A stretch of 64,000 nucleotides of DNA. It comes from Oscillospiraceae bacterium (GTDB taxonomy: Bacteria > Bacillota > Clostridia > Oscillospirales > Acutalibacteraceae). Shown here piece by piece: positions 32,339 to 39,187 of this stretch (positions are counted from its first letter, which is position 1; each line of letters starts with the position of its first letter). Location: positions 1 through 64,000 of the forward strand of contig SVOJ01000012.1 in assembly GCA_015066385.1 (NCBI GenBank), in the 5' to 3' direction. The notes beneath the pieces are model-generated. The model was not told the DNA's origin and ran no database searches. It was given only the letters and a program-made list of their open reading frames with translations. Position numbers and translations under genes: made by a program.

Positions 32339-33415
32339 ATGCTCACCCCATACGGCAACAATTTAAAAATTTACATAGAGGGCGGCTCGCACGACGAAAA
32401 GATCGAATTGTTTTTGGACGGTTTTCCGTCGGGCATGCAGGTCGATGAAGATGCCTTGCAATCCTTCATGAACCGCCGTGCACCGGGACAAAATGCGTTT
32501 TCAACCACACGCAAGGAAGCCGACAAACCTGTTTTTCTGTCAGGGCTGACAAACGGCAAAACCGACGGCAGCCGCATTCATGCCGTAATTTACAACAGCA
32601 ATCAGCACTCGTCGGACTATTCTTTCGTTAAAGAAACGCCCCGTCCGTCCCATGCCGATTTCTGTGCCATACAGAAATACGGGCAGGATGTGGATCTTCG
32701 CGGCGGCGGTCATTTTTCGGGCAGACTCACAGCCATGCTGTGTGTGGCAGGTGCACTGTGCAAGCAATATCTGCAGGAAAAAGGCATCGAAGTGTTTGCC
32801 CACATTCACAGCATCGGCGGCATCAAAGACATTCCGTTCGACCTTTGCAAGGTCGGCAAAACGGAACAAAAACTTCTTGCCGACAGACCCTTTGCCGTGC
32901 TCGATGAACAGGCAGGACAAAAAATGCAGGAGCTTATTCTGCAGGCAAAAGCAGATTGCGACTCTGTGGGCGGTATTGTTGAATGTGCCGTTACGGGATT
33001 ACCCGTGGGCTTGGGGGAACACCTGTTTGCAGGTGTTGAAAGCAGAATTGCCGCCGCCGTTTATTCCGTCCCCGCCGTCAAAGGGGTGGAATTCGGCAAC
33101 GGCTTCGGCTGTGCTTCGCTTTTCGGTTCGCAAAACAACGATCCGTTTGAAACGGACGGACAGAAAATATATACCAAAACCAACAACTGCGGCGGCATCT
33201 TGGGCGGGATGACAAACGGCATGCCCCTTGTGTTCAGGGCCGCATTCAAGCCGACACCCAGTATTGCAAAAGAACAAGCCACGGTGTCGCTTTCCAAAAT
33301 GGAAAACACAACTTTAAAAATAAAAGGACGGCACGACCCCTGCATTGTGCAAAGAGCCGTACCCGTCACGGAAGCCGCCGCCGCAATTGCGGTGTGCGAT
33401 CTGTTACTCGACTGA
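32339..33415 (+). CDS. aroC: Chorismate synthase
   Basis: A 358-residue enzyme that makes chorismate from EPSP using reduced FMN. GGSHDEKIELFLDGFPSGM near the N-terminus, NRRAPGQNAFSTTRKE, RPSHADFCAIQKYG, RGGGHFSGRLTA (~123-134), DSVGGIVECAVTGLPVGLGEHLF and NNCGGILGGMTNGMP are family blocks. The usual early G-x-S-H-G is read here as GGSHDEK, and the family His next to FMN is in SHAD. GGGGAAT precedes the ATG, 3 bases after aroA. Confidence 0.94.
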   Translation: MLTPYGNNLKIYIEGGSHDEKIELFLDGFPSGMQVDEDALQSFMNRRAPGQNAFSTTRKEADKPVFLSGLTNGKTDGSRIHAVIYNSNQHSSDYSFVKETPRPSHADFCAIQKYGQDVDLRGGGHFSGRLTAMLCVAGALCKQYLQEKGIEVFAHIHSIGGIKDIPFDLCKVGKTEQKLLADRPFAVLDEQAGQKMQELILQAKADCDSVGGIVECAVTGLPVGLGEHLFAGVESRIAAAVYSVPAVKGVEFGNGFGCASLFGSQNNDPFETDGQKIYTKTNNCGGILGGMTNGMPLVFRAAFKPTPSIAKEQATVSLSKMENTTLKIKGRHDPCIVQRAVPVTEAAAAIAVCDLLLD

Positions 33416-33426
33416 GGGTGAAAAAA

Positions 33427-34587
33427 ATGGAAAATGAATTGCAATCTTTAGATACATTAAGACAACGCATTGACGAAGTGGACCGCCAACTGGTTGAGTT
33501 GTTCAAGGAGCGAATGGAAATCAGTGCAGGCGTGGCACAGTATAAACGTGCAAACGGAAAACCCGTGTACGACGGTGCCCGTGAACGTGAAAAACTGGCA
33601 AAGGTGTCCGCACTTGCGGGAGAGGATTTTGCCGACTACAGCAGGGTGCTGTATTCCACCATTATGTCGCTGTCGCGATCCTATCAGGAAAAACTGCTCG
33701 GCACGCAGTCACAGACGGGTGAAATCCTTGCAAAAGCCGAACAGAACACCCCGAAGCTGTTTCCGACAACCGCGAAAGTGGCTTGTCAGGGCATTGAGGG
33801 TGCTTATTCACAGATTGCGGCGCAAAATCTGTTTGAGCTGCCGCAGATTACATACTACCCGACCTTTGAGGGTGTTTTTGAGGCCATTGAATCGGGCACA
33901 TGCCGCTACGGTGTGTTGCCGCTTGAAAACAGCACGGCAGGATCGGTCGGCAAGGTGTATGACCTGATGCTGAAAAAGAATTTTTACATCGTGCGGTCAT
34001 TCCGTTTGAAAATCGACCACAACCTGCTTGTTAAAAAAGGGGTACGTTTTGAAGATATCCGCGAGGTGTTCTCGCATGAGCAGGCAATCAGCCAGTGTGC
34101 GTCTTTCTTAAAAGCCAATCCGCAGATCAAAGTGACCGCGTGTCCCAACACCGCCATGGCGGCACGGCTTGCCGCCGAAACCGACAGAAACGATGTGGCG
34201 GCTCTCTCCTCACGTGATTGTGCACAATTGTACGGTCTTGTGAATCTTGCCGCAAGCGTACAGGACAATGCAAACAACCACACAAGATTTATCTGCATTT
34301 CACGCACACCCGAAATTTATCCCGGTGCAGACAAGACCACGCTTATGATGATTGCACCGCACAAACCCGGTGCACTGTATGTGCTTCTTTCACACTTCTT
34401 TGCACACGGAATCAACATTTCAAAATTGGAAAGCCGTCCTCTGCCCGACCGCGATTTTGAATTTTTGTTTTATCTTGACCTCGATGTGTCGGTCTATTCC
34501 CCGAAACTACCCATGGTGCTGGCAGAACTCGAACGGCAAAGCGAGCAGTTCCGTTATTTGGGCAGTTATATTGAACAGATAGGATAA
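33427..34587 (+). CDS. pheA: Bifunctional chorismate mutase / prephenate dehydratase
   Basis: A 386-residue P-protein. Residues ~1-90 are an AroQ-type mutase (LRQRIDEVDRQLVELFKERMEISAGVAQYK). Residues ~115-290 are the dehydratase (VACQGIEGAYSQIAA, GVLPLENSTAGSVGKVYDL, HEQAISQC, NTAMAARL, ALSSRDCAQLYGL, NNHTRFICI). The end is an ACT domain (KPGALYVLLSHFFAHGINISKLESRPLPDRDFEFLF) that binds Phe for feedback. The ATG at 33427 with GAGGGTG is preferred; an upstream in-frame start lies in aroC. Confidence 0.94.
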   Translation: MENELQSLDTLRQRIDEVDRQLVELFKERMEISAGVAQYKRANGKPVYDGAREREKLAKVSALAGEDFADYSRVLYSTIMSLSRSYQEKLLGTQSQTGEILAKAEQNTPKLFPTTAKVACQGIEGAYSQIAAQNLFELPQITYYPTFEGVFEAIESGTCRYGVLPLENSTAGSVGKVYDLMLKKNFYIVRSFRLKIDHNLLVKKGVRFEDIREVFSHEQAISQCASFLKANPQIKVTACPNTAMAARLAAETDRNDVAALSSRDCAQLYGLVNLAASVQDNANNHTRFICISRTPEIYPGADKTTLMMIAPHKPGALYVLLSHFFAHGINISKLESRPLPDRDFEFLFYLDLDVSVYSPKLPMVLAELERQSEQFRYLGSYIEQIG

Positions 34588-34591
34588 AATT

Positions 34592-35836
34592 ATGGAACAT
34601 GCAGAAAATTTCAGGGCAGGCTTAATCGGGCACAAACTGTCGCACAGTTTTTCGCCGCAGATTCACGCAGAACTTGCCGATTATGAATATAAACTTTTTG
34701 AACTTGAACCCGACGAGATTGGTGCATTTTTACAAAACGGCAATTTTGATGCCACAAATGTGACCATTCCCTACAAAAAAGAAGTGATGCCGTTTTTGGC
34801 GGAAATTTCCGAAGAAGCACAGAAAATCGGTTCGGTCAACACCATTACCCGCACCGCAAAGGGGCTTAAAGGCGATAACACGGACTATTTCGGTTTTTTG
34901 TATATGCTTAAAAAAAGCGGTATTGCGGTAAAAAACAAAAAATGTCTTGTGCTCGGCTCGGGTGGAGCTTCGGTCACGGTCTGTGCGGTACTCAAAGACA
35001 TGGGTGCAGATGTGGTTGTCATCTCCCGTTCGGGTGAAGATAATTACGAAAACCTTGACCGCCACAAAGATGCGGCTGTGATTGTGAACACCACACCCGT
35101 CGGAATGTATCCGAATACAGGCATATCCCCTGTTGACCTGACCGTGTTTCCCGTTCTTGAAGGGGTGCTTGACCTTATTTACAACCCTGCAAGAACACAG
35201 TTGCTTCTCGATGCACAGAAACTGAATATCCCTTGTTTGAACGGTCTTGCCATGCTGACCGCACAGGCAAAAAAGGCCTGCGAACTGTTTTTAAACACGC
35301 AGATTGACGACAGTGAAATTGACCGCATCACCGCAAAAATCGCTTCGGACAGCGAAAACATCATTCTTATCGGCATGCCCGGGTGCGGAAAATCCACCGC
35401 CGGCAAAGCCCTTGCCGAAATGACGGGCAGGCAGTTTGTTGATACAGATGAAATAATCGAGCAAAAAGCGGGGATGCCCATTCCCGACATTTTTGCAAAA
35501 TACGGTGAAGTGCACTTCCGCACACTTGAACACGAAGCGGTGTGCGAGTGTGCAAAAAAAAGCGGCCTCGTGCTTGCCACGGGCGGCGGTGTAATCAAAA
35601 CAAAAGAAAACTACAATTGTCTGCATCAGAACGGCAAAGTCATCTGGTTGCAACGGGATGTGAACCTGCTTGCAACGGACGGCAGACCCCTGTCGCAGCA
35701 AAGCGGTGTTTTCAAACTTTATGAGGAACGAAAACCCCTGTATGAATACTTCTGCGACATTGCAGTGCAATGTGACACCGATGCAACCATAACGGCAAAA
35801 AACATTCTTACCGCTTTCAAGGAGGTACAGACATGA
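34592..35836 (+). CDS. aroEK: Fused shikimate dehydrogenase-shikimate kinase
   Basis: A 414-residue fusion. AroE part (~1-250): GLIGHKLSHSFSPQIHAEL, ATNVTIPYKKEV (catalytic Lys), NTDYFGF, LVLGSGGASVTV (NADP loop), VNTTPVGMYPN and NGLAMLTAQA. AroK part (~255-414): IILIGMPGCGKSTAG (P-loop, ~256-270), DTDEIIEQ, FRTLEHEA (shikimate Arg), LATGGGVI and DGRPL. It covers steps four and five of the pathway in one chain, ensuring equal amounts. AGGATAAAATT precedes the ATG. The stop overlaps aroQ by 4 bases. Confidence 0.94.
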   Translation: MEHAENFRAGLIGHKLSHSFSPQIHAELADYEYKLFELEPDEIGAFLQNGNFDATNVTIPYKKEVMPFLAEISEEAQKIGSVNTITRTAKGLKGDNTDYFGFLYMLKKSGIAVKNKKCLVLGSGGASVTVCAVLKDMGADVVVISRSGEDNYENLDRHKDAAVIVNTTPVGMYPNTGISPVDLTVFPVLEGVLDLIYNPARTQLLLDAQKLNIPCLNGLAMLTAQAKKACELFLNTQIDDSEIDRITAKIASDSENIILIGMPGCGKSTAGKALAEMTGRQFVDTDEIIEQKAGMPIPDIFAKYGEVHFRTLEHEAVCECAKKSGLVLATGGGVIKTKENYNCLHQNGKVIWLQRDVNLLATDGRPLSQQSGVFKLYEERKPLYEYFCDIAVQCDTDATITAKNILTAFKEVQT

Positions 35837-36261
35837 AAATTCTTGTGATCAACGGGCCGAATCTCAATTTATTGGGACTGCGCGAACCCGACCTATACGG
35901 CAAACAGGATTACAAAGCCCTTTGTGAGTTTATAAAAGAAAACAGTCTCGGCAATGAAGTGGAACTGTTTCAGTCCAACCACGAGGGTGTCATTGTGGAT
36001 AAAATCCAATCCGCATATAAAAACTTTGACGGCATCGTTATCAATCCCGCCGCCTACACACACACGTCCGTTGCCATTTTAGATGCACTCAAGGCGGTCG
36101 GAATTCCGACCGTGGAAGTACACCTGACCGACATTGCCCAACGAGAAGCATTCCGTCAGCACTCTTTTGTTTCACTGTATGCGGAAAAACAAATCAAGGG
36201 CAAAGGCTTTGACGGTTATGCACAAGCAATCGGATATTTAACAAACAAGTACGGAAAGTGA
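35833..36261 (+). CDS. aroQ: 3-dehydroquinate dehydratase, type II
   Basis: A 142-residue enzyme of the third shikimate step. INGPNLNLLGLREPDLYG (~5-22; Asn/Leu/Gly flavodoxin-like start with the catalytic Arg and the Tyr that acts as base), FQSNHEGVIVDKI, INPAAYTHTSVAILDAL (with the catalytic His) and PTVEVHLTDI are the type II blocks. Typical length. ATGA overlap with aroEK. Confidence 0.96.
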   Translation: MKILVINGPNLNLLGLREPDLYGKQDYKALCEFIKENSLGNEVELFQSNHEGVIVDKIQSAYKNFDGIVINPAAYTHTSVAILDALKAVGIPTVEVHLTDIAQREAFRQHSFVSLYAEKQIKGKGFDGYAQAIGYLTNKYGK

Positions 36262-36273
36262 GGTATATTTATT

Positions 36274-37305
36274 ATGTCTATGGATTTCAAACGCAAACTC
36301 CCCATCCCGATGGAGGTCAAAGAAAAGTTCCCCGTATCCTTTGCGGCAACGCAGAAAAAAGAAGCAATTGATGCCGAGGTCGCCGATGTGTTCAAAGGTG
36401 AATCGGACAAAAAAATCCTCATCATCGGCCCGTGTTCGGCTGACCGTGCGGATGCTGTTTTTGAATATTGCGAAAGACTTAAAAATGTGCAGGAGCAGGT
36501 CAAGGATAAACTGATTCTCATTCCCCGCATTTACACCAACAAGCCCCGCACCACAGGCGAAGGCTACAAAGGAATGCTGCACCAGCCCGATCCCAACAAC
36601 AAGCCCGACCCGTTCCAGGGCATTCTCGCCATCCGTGAACTGCACACAAGAGTGCTGACGGAACTTGGCATGTCCACCGCGGACGAAATGCTCTATCCCG
36701 CCAACCACCGTTATTTAAGCGACCTGATGAGTTATGTTGCCGTGGGTGCACGTTCAAGCGAAAATCAGGAACACCGCCTTGTGGCAAGCGGCATTTCCGT
36801 TCCCGTCGGCATGAAAAATCCCACCGCAGGCGATCTTTCCGTTATGCTCAACTCCGTCAAAGCCGCACAGGCAAGCCACTCCTTCATTTACAGAGGCTGG
36901 GACGTGGAAACCAGCGGCAACCTCCTTGCACACGCCATTTTAAGAGGTTTTGTTAACAAACACGGACAGTCAATGCCCAACTACCACTATGAAGACCTCG
37001 AAATGCTGTGCGAAATGTATGCAAAATCGGGCATTGCAAACCCCGCCGCCATCATCGACTGCAACCATGCAAACTCCGACAAAAAGTGGTTTGAACAACC
37101 CCGTATCTGCAAAGAAGTTCTGCACTCCTGCCGCCACAATGCGGACATTGCAAAACTGGTCAAGGGCTTCATGATCGAAAGTTACCTCGAAGACGGTAAT
37201 CAGAAGATCGGCCCCGACGAAGTGTACGGCAAATCCATCACCGACCCGTGCCTGGGCTGGGAAAAGAGCGAAAAACTCATCCTCGAAATCGCGGATCTTA
37301 TATAA
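36274..37305 (+). CDS. aroF: DAHP synthase, class I-alpha (AroG/AroF-type)
   Basis: A 343-residue enzyme for the first step (PEP plus erythrose 4-phosphate). LIIGPCSADRADAV (~49-62, metal Cys), PRIYTNKPRTTGEGYKGML (PRTT plus GYKG, E. coli-like), VAVGARSSENQEHRLVASG and PVGMKNPTAGD, DCNHANSDKKWFEQ (metal His) and GFMIESYLEDG fit the AroFGH type. It lacks the N-terminal ferredoxin-like regulatory domain found in the I-beta enzymes; that domain is instead on TyrA at the other end of the operon. The exact isoform name is not certain. The operon ends in a strong terminator. Confidence 0.92.
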   Translation: MSMDFKRKLPIPMEVKEKFPVSFAATQKKEAIDAEVADVFKGESDKKILIIGPCSADRADAVFEYCERLKNVQEQVKDKLILIPRIYTNKPRTTGEGYKGMLHQPDPNNKPDPFQGILAIRELHTRVLTELGMSTADEMLYPANHRYLSDLMSYVAVGARSSENQEHRLVASGISVPVGMKNPTAGDLSVMLNSVKAAQASHSFIYRGWDVETSGNLLAHAILRGFVNKHGQSMPNYHYEDLEMLCEMYAKSGIANPAAIIDCNHANSDKKWFEQPRICKEVLHSCRHNADIAKLVKGFMIESYLEDGNQKIGPDEVYGKSITDPCLGWEKSEKLILEIADLI

Positions 37306-37317
37306 TATAAAGAAAAC

Positions 37318-37362
37318 GACCTGCACTCTGGTAAAAAAGTGCAGGTCTGCTTTTATTTTTTT
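37318..37362 (+). terminator. Terminator of the aromatic operon
   Basis: GACCTGCACT (37318-37327) pairs with AGTGCAGGTC (37338-37347), then TGCTTTTATTTTTTTT. It is nearly identical to the hairpin at 38124-38153. Confidence 0.88.
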
Positions 37363-37790
37363 TGTGCGTTTCCGTATTCGCGTCGCATGGCTTGCACGGA
37401 CACCACCCATTGTTTGCCGAATTTGCAGACATCCACACCGTTTACAAGCTTTCCGTATGCGACAGCCTTGCGCAAGGTGCTTTCATGCAGCCCCCAAAGA
37501 CTGCTTGCATCACCAAATGCCATCAACCCGTCAAACGGAGTTGCAATCTGTGTTCCGTTTGCCCACAGTTCATCGCAGGAAAGATCTAATTCATCCTCCC
37601 ATACGATACCGTAGCCGCCCACATCCGTTTCAACACAGTAAAACAAATCAGGATTTTCAAGTAAAGCCTTGAAAACAGGCAAGGATTCAAACAAGGGTTT
37701 TATGTCATATATTTTTGTAACACCCTCACAAAACTGCACACTGAGTTTATAGTCGGGCAAAGGAAAAACATTTTTGACTTTGTGAAACAT
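37353..37790 (-). CDS. DUF2442 protein with C-terminal helix-turn-helix-like region
   Basis: A 145-residue protein. The N-terminal half has the DUF2442 pattern (FPLPDYKLSVQF, IYDIKPLFE, GGYGIVWEDELDLSCDELW). The second half (LWGLHESTLRKAVAYGKLVNGVDVCKFGKQWVVSVQAM, with breaks) resembles a MerR/excisionase-like winged helix that could bind DNA. The ATG at 37790 follows GAGGTG; the upstream in-frame ATG at 37805 would overlap DUF4160. It follows DUF4160 by 11 bases. DUF2442/DUF4160 pairs have been proposed as toxin-antitoxin-like modules; direct evidence here is only the pairing and operator. Confidence 0.8.
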   Translation of the reverse strand: MFHKVKNVFPLPDYKLSVQFCEGVTKIYDIKPLFESLPVFKALLENPDLFYCVETDVGGYGIVWEDELDLSCDELWANGTQIATPFDGLMAFGDASSLWGLHESTLRKAVAYGKLVNGVDVCKFGKQWVVSVQAMRREYGNAQKK

Positions 37791-37801
37791 AAATATGCAC
37801 C

Positions 37802-38056
37802 TCATTCCAGCGGCGGCAGATTTTTAAATTCCTGCGTTTCCCAGATTTCTATTAGTTCCTGTTTGTTGATTTCAATCCATTCGAGCACCATTGCGAGTGC
37901 CTTTGGCGGAAGAAAACCGTCCAACACTTCTCCTGTCATAAAATCAACAGCAGCCGCATCGTCATTATATATTGCATGGATGTGCGGCGGATTATGCTCA
38001 TGCTGTAAAAAATACATTCTGATCACAATCCCGTAAAATCTCGATAAAACAGGCAC
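37802..38056 (-). CDS. DUF4160 protein
   Basis: An 84-residue protein. RFYGIVIRMYFLQHEHNPPHIHAIY (with the EHNPPHIH motif, ~19-26) defines DUF4160. DFMTGEVLDGFLPPKALAMV follows. The GTG start at 38056 has GGGAGTGG at correct distance and fits the usual PVLSRF start of the family; longer upstream starts lack a site. First gene of the pair, directly downstream of a promoter with a palindromic operator. Confidence 0.82.
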   Translation of the reverse strand: MPVLSRFYGIVIRMYFLQHEHNPPHIHAIYNDDAAAVDFMTGEVLDGFLPPKALAMVLEWIEINKQELIEIWETQEFKNLPPLE

Positions 38057-38087
38057 ATATACCACTCCCAATTTCTTTTTCAGTATT

Positions 38088-38117
38088 ATCATATCACGAT
38101 ACCGTGATATTTGTCAA
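38088..38117 (-). promoter_or_regulatory. DUF4160-DUF2442 promoter with operator
   Basis: On the minus strand TTGACA (38117-38112), 18-base spacer and TATGAT (38093-38088). The inverted repeat ATATCACG-ATAC-CGTGATAT (38091-38110) fills the spacer and part of the -10, so a bound protein would block polymerase. Confidence 0.8.
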
Positions 38118-38123
38118 GAAAAA

Positions 38124-38153
38124 AACCTGCACTCTTGTCAAAAAGTGCAGGTT
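38124..38153 (-). terminator. Terminator of traX-like gene
   Basis: On the minus strand AACCTGCACT-N10-AGTGCAGGTT followed by TTTTTTC. 26 of 28 core bases match the hairpin at 37319-37346, in the same orientation. Confidence 0.85.
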
Positions 38154-38158
38154 ATTGT

Positions 38159-38935
38159 TTATGCAAAATAGCGGATGAGATAGAGGATGATCATGTGCAC
38201 GGGGTAAAAACCGTAGGAGCCGTATTGAATAAACTTGTTTGATCTTCCCTTCTTACCGCCGTAAGCCCAGATGGGAAGAAGTGCCAGCACGGCAAAGCCC
38301 TGTGTCGGGAATTCAAAGGCGTGACCGAACAGTTCAAAAGGAAGCACCTGGCCTTCAAAGAAAACAATGTGAATGAGCACCATGCCGACAAGCTGTGCGA
38401 GCCATGCAAACGGAAAATCACGGCAGATATAGAACAGAAGAATGGTAATAAATCCCGTGAAGCCGTAATCCGGGAATGTGATAACCGAAGCAACGCCGAT
38501 GAGCACCAAAAACAGGACACCAAGACCGATTGTTTTTGCAGTACGGTCTTTTTTCATCTTGTCGAGCACCACCATGGCGGCAAGTCCCAACAAAAACGTA
38601 AATAAGACATTCTGATGATAGGGGTTAAACCAACGGCTGGAATAAAACAGATTGAACGGCAATTCCGAAATCAGTGCAAATATACCGAGACGCAGAGCAT
38701 ACTTTTTTACATTTTTGGTGTGCACAAAGCCCTCTGCCAACTGAAACGCAAAAATGGGAAATGCGAGTCTGCCGAGATACGTCATCCAGTTGCCGAAGGA
38801 CATGAATGTTGCCCACACATGGTCACTGATCATCAGAAGAATAGCAATCAGGCGCAATATATTGGCGGTAATGCCGCCCAAGGGCAGATTTTCGATCGGA
38901 CGGTTTCGGGGCAGTTTTTTGAGTTTTCCGGACAT
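38159..38935 (-). CDS. TraX-family membrane protein
   Basis: A 258-residue polytopic membrane protein (about eight helices) of the TraX family: ANILRLIAILLMISDHVWATF, LGRLAFPIFAFQLAEGFVHT, LRLGIFALISELPFNLFY, FTFLLGLAAMVVLDK and YGFYPVHMIILYLIRY. In F-plasmids TraX acetylates pilin; chromosomal Firmicute members lack an assigned role and belong to the acyltransferase superfamily. GAAAGGAGACTTTCT precedes the ATG at 38935. It is preceded by a small structured RNA and could be read through from the same promoter. Confidence 0.87.
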   Translation of the reverse strand: MSGKLKKLPRNRPIENLPLGGITANILRLIAILLMISDHVWATFMSFGNWMTYLGRLAFPIFAFQLAEGFVHTKNVKKYALRLGIFALISELPFNLFYSSRWFNPYHQNVLFTFLLGLAAMVVLDKMKKDRTAKTIGLGVLFLVLIGVASVITFPDYGFTGFITILLFYICRDFPFAWLAQLVGMVLIHIVFFEGQVLPFELFGHAFEFPTQGFAVLALLPIWAYGGKKGRSNKFIQYGSYGFYPVHMIILYLIRYFA

Positions 38936-38979
38936 AGAAAGTCTCCTTTCGAGAAAAACTATATAAACATATTTTTGAA

Positions 38980-39068
38980 ACAAAAAAATAACCGCCCTCA
39001 ACCTTCCAAAGTAGTGCGGTTATTTCTGCCATAACGGAAGGCTAACCGTCTATCGGTCTGCCTTGTTC
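38980..39068 (-). ncRNA. Small structured RNA, antisense-antitoxin-like or traX leader
   Basis: The transcript from the promoter at 39103-39075 would hold a 5' hairpin AAGGC..ACCG-ATAGA-CGGT..GCCTT (about 39064-39038) and a terminator hairpin AATAACCGC/GCGGTTATT (39024-39016 with 38995-38987) followed by T7. Separately, CGGTTA (39048-39043) can pair with TAACCG (39022-39017) and CCTTCC (39041-39036) with GGAAGG (39007-39002), a pseudoknot that would exclude the terminator. From memory it resembles antisense RNAs paired with holin-like type I toxins in Firmicutes, but no toxin gene is visible. A regulated leader of traX is the alternative. Confidence 0.6.
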
Positions 39069-39074
39069 ACTTAT

Positions 39075-39103
39075 ATTATAGCAATGTTTTTGCATCCTGT
39101 CAA
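39075..39103 (-). promoter_or_regulatory. Promoter of the small RNA / traX
   Basis: Perfect TTGACA (39103-39098), 17-base spacer and TATAAT (39080-39075). On the plus strand the overlapping AACACCTG-TTTG-CAGGTGTT with T7 (39102-39126) forms a terminator-like hairpin. Confidence 0.85.
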
Positions 39104-39142
39104 CACCTGTTTGCAGGTGTTTTTTTATGCAATAAAACATAT

Positions 39143-39179
39143 CAAGGGTAACGGTTTTACATTGAGACCGTCACCCTTG
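39143..39179 (-). terminator. Terminator-like hairpin after the ABC exporter operon
   Basis: CAAGGGTGACGGT / ACCGTTACCCTTG on the minus strand, 9 bases after the permease stop, followed by ATATGTTTTATT. The T-run is imperfect. Confidence 0.65.
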
Positions 39180-39187
39180 AGCGCACT

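Noticed and set aside
38750..38985. Holin-like type I toxin partner for the small RNA at 38980-39068
   Set aside because: The expected position is occupied by the traX start and no short hydrophobic ORF with a ribosome site was seen on the plus strand.
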